In this document: piece after piece, positions 6,540-7,498 of the stretch
How positions within the stretch are numbered: position 1 is the stretch's first letter
How the letters are laid out: every line of letters starts with the position of its first letter
DNA from: an uncultured Collinsella sp.
GTDB lineage: Bacteria; Actinomycetota; Coriobacteriia; Coriobacteriales; Coriobacteriaceae
Length of the DNA: 7,498 nt
Reading direction: 5' to 3'
NCBI GenBank assembly: GCA_900550595.1
Contig: URTB01000066.1
Span: 1 to 7,498, forward strand
Translations under genes and position numbers: made by a program
The notes under the pieces: model-generated
Seen by the model: only the letters and a program-made list of their open reading frames with translations
Database searches by the model: none
Told to the model about the DNA's origin: nothing

Positions 6540-6591
6540 CAAAAACGGGCGGGCAAGATGGAGCTGTTGGAACTTCATCTCGCCCGCCCGT
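6540..6591 (-). terminator. Strong rho-independent terminator upstream of the DUF2798-like gene
   Basis: On the minus strand a 16-bp stem forms between 6576-6591 and 6545-6560 (ACGGGCGGGC then GAGATG, against its complement). It is perfect except for one G-U pair, with a 15-base loop. TTTT follows, running into G and TT. It probably ends transcription from the ThrE-type exporter. Because it lies only about 45 bases before the next start codon, it could instead be an attenuator in the leader of the DUF2798-like gene. The single mispair is a wobble only on the minus strand, which supports function on that strand. Confidence 0.88.
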
Positions 6592-6703
6592 GGTACGCGC
6601 GTCTGCGACTACTTATGTGGTGGAACCAGCCTAGCACGAAACGCATGCGCTTCGTAAGCGTTGAGTTTATGGAGATGCAGGGCACCAATAATCCCCCGAC
6701 CCC
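6592..6703 (-). other. Intergenic spacer between inverted repeat and terminator
   Basis: No gene is supported here. The only local structure is a small hairpin, CGCTT-CGT-AAGCG (about 6648-6660). I found no convincing sigma-70 promoter, tRNA or riboswitch core. If the DUF2798-like gene has its own promoter, it must lie in this stretch (reading through the terminator) or in the 40 bases after the terminator, where only weak hexamers are seen. Confidence 0.4.
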
Positions 6704-6776
6704 ATAAGTTGCGGTGGAATACGGACTGTTTTGACCCTTTAAGCAGCAATTCAGTCCCTATTTCACCGCAACTCAT
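6704..6776. repeat. Long imperfect inverted repeat, possible REP/MITE-like element
   Basis: AGTTGCGGTG (from 6707) and its continuation to 6728 pair with 6752-6773, 22 bp with two mismatches. The match extends to about 25 bp if 6704-6706 and 6774-6776 are included. The 23-base loop includes TTTTGACCCTTTAAG. No T-run follows on either strand, so it is not an intrinsic terminator. Size, symmetry and intergenic position fit a repetitive extragenic palindrome or the core of a miniature element. GCACCAAT occurs on both sides (6682-6689 and 6803-6810), which might be a target duplication or chance. Genome copy number cannot be seen from one window. Confidence 0.6.
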
Positions 6777-6809
6777 TTGGTACAAAGTGACCTGCCCCCC
6801 TTGCACCAA

Positions 6810-7498
6810 TTAGCTGGTGTGGCGCCAGCGAGGGTCGGTGAGCGTACGCGCCACACCCAGACCAACGGGCAAAAACGCCACGATGAGTACTGCACGCACA
6901 AACCAACCGAGCATATTGACCGTGTCGAAGGTACACATGTAATACATTGAGCGATACAGATACAAGCCCGGCACCATAATGACAATTGATGGCACCGTGA
7001 GGGCGATACGTGGGTAGGTGAGCTTGATTTCTGCCAGACTTGCCAGAAGGCCCGATACGAGCGCCCCGATAAATGCAGCCGCCTCGGGAGGCATGCCTAC
7101 GCTCAAGCCCAGGAACGGAAGCATCGTCGGCGCATCGACGAGCGTAAGGCGCAAGGTATTAGACACGGCGCCGATGAGCCCTGCCGCCGCTGCCATCTTT
7201 ACCGGACTGTTGAACATAACCGAGAAGCCAAATACGCCGATAAAGCTCATCAGTATGCGCAAGAGCGTAAGAGCCAACGGCGAGAGACCAAGCGGGGCGA
7301 AGTCATCCGGCGCCAGTCCCACACACTCAGCAACCATCCAACCTACGAGGGTCGCCATCACAATAATCGACACAGCATACGAAAGACGCTCGATACCGCT
7401 TCGCATGTCAAGCTTAGCGATGTCGAGGCCTGCCGTAATGAGGGGAAAGCCGGGAATCACAAAGAGCATGGCGCCGATATAGCCTTCTTGGTGCGACA
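6810..7498 (-). CDS. Threonine/serine exporter (ThrE family), C-terminal part (partial)
   Basis: An inner-membrane amino-acid efflux protein cut by the right edge; 228 residues are visible and the frame stays open upstream (HQEGYIGAM at the edge). ThrE proteins export L-threonine and L-serine using the membrane potential or proton gradient. The visible part opens with FVIPGFPLITAG then LDIAKLDMRSGIERL, the conserved signature, and has about seven hydrophobic segments. A second proline-glycine motif, SIVIMVPGLYLYRSMYY, sits near visible residue 175, as in the repeated membrane halves of the family. The protein ends in RWRHTS before TAA at 6810-6812. The N-terminal soluble DUF1212-like part, if present, is outside the window, so a one-chain or split arrangement cannot be decided. 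Family assignment is firm; substrate is inferred from the family. Confidence 0.86.
   Translation of the reverse strand, partial: SHQEGYIGAMLFVIPGFPLITAGLDIAKLDMRSGIERLSYAVSIIVMATLVGWMVAECVGLAPDDFAPLGLSPLALTLLRILMSFIGVFGFSVMFNSPVKMAAAAGLIGAVSNTLRLTLVDAPTMLPFLGLSVGMPPEAAAFIGALVSGLLASLAEIKLTYPRIALTVPSIVIMVPGLYLYRSMYYMCTFDTVNMLGWFVRAVLIVAFLPVGLGVARTLTDPRWRHTS

Noticed and set aside
6497..6556. A longer N-terminus for the DUF2798-like protein starting at 6556.
   Set aside because: That start lies in the terminator stem. The added 20 residues do not resemble the family, and a ribosome binding site precedes 6496.
1..7498. CRISPR array, rRNA, transposase or phage genes.
   Set aside because: No regularly spaced repeats, rRNA motifs, transposase-like or phage-like proteins are visible in any frame.

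Overview
The window is GC-rich, tightly packed bacterial DNA in which every gene I can support reads on the minus strand. An oxygen-sensitive acyl-CoA dehydratase-type activase points to a strict anaerobe. The combination of GC content, a ClpC-type chaperone, a ThrE-type exporter and the giant activase fits a gut actinobacterium of the Coriobacteriia (Collinsella/Olsenella-like). That placement is an inference from gene content and style, not from a marker gene.

In the direction of transcription (high to low coordinates) the layout is as follows. (1) 7498-6810: the C-terminal part of a threonine/serine exporter (ThrE family), entering from outside the window. (2) 6809-6497: a 313-base intergenic stretch with an imperfect long inverted repeat (6704-6776) and a very strong rho-independent terminator (6540-6591). 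(3) 6496-5948: a small four-helix membrane protein made of two DUF2798-like repeats, apparently transcribed alone. (4) 5947-5667: a gene-free stretch with an unexplained 164-base leader/trailer, a terminator (5749-5781), a perfect 21-bp palindrome (5716-5736) and an extended -10 promoter. (5) 5666-1227: a 1479-residue fused protein with two BadF/HgdC-type activase domains, a four-cysteine linker, a DUF2229/COG3580-like region and a COG3581-like region. (6) 1243-554: a TetR-family repressor overlapping the activase by 17 bases. (7) 553-362: a spacer with a short degenerate repeat of the tetR 3' end, a strong hairpin, a candidate promoter and a hairpin with a T-run. (8) 361-1: the N-terminus of ClpC, running out of the window.

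The most informative unit is the activase-tetR operon. The giant protein carries in one chain both the ATP-driven electron-injecting module and the cysteine-rich partner modules that are separate polypeptides in 2-hydroxyacyl-CoA dehydratase and double-cubane cluster systems. No dehydratase subunits, CoA-transferase or acyl-CoA dehydrogenase lie beside it, so its substrate cannot be read from context. The downstream TetR gene and the perfect palindrome over the predicted -35 region together suggest an autoregulated, ligand-controlled switch for this enzyme.
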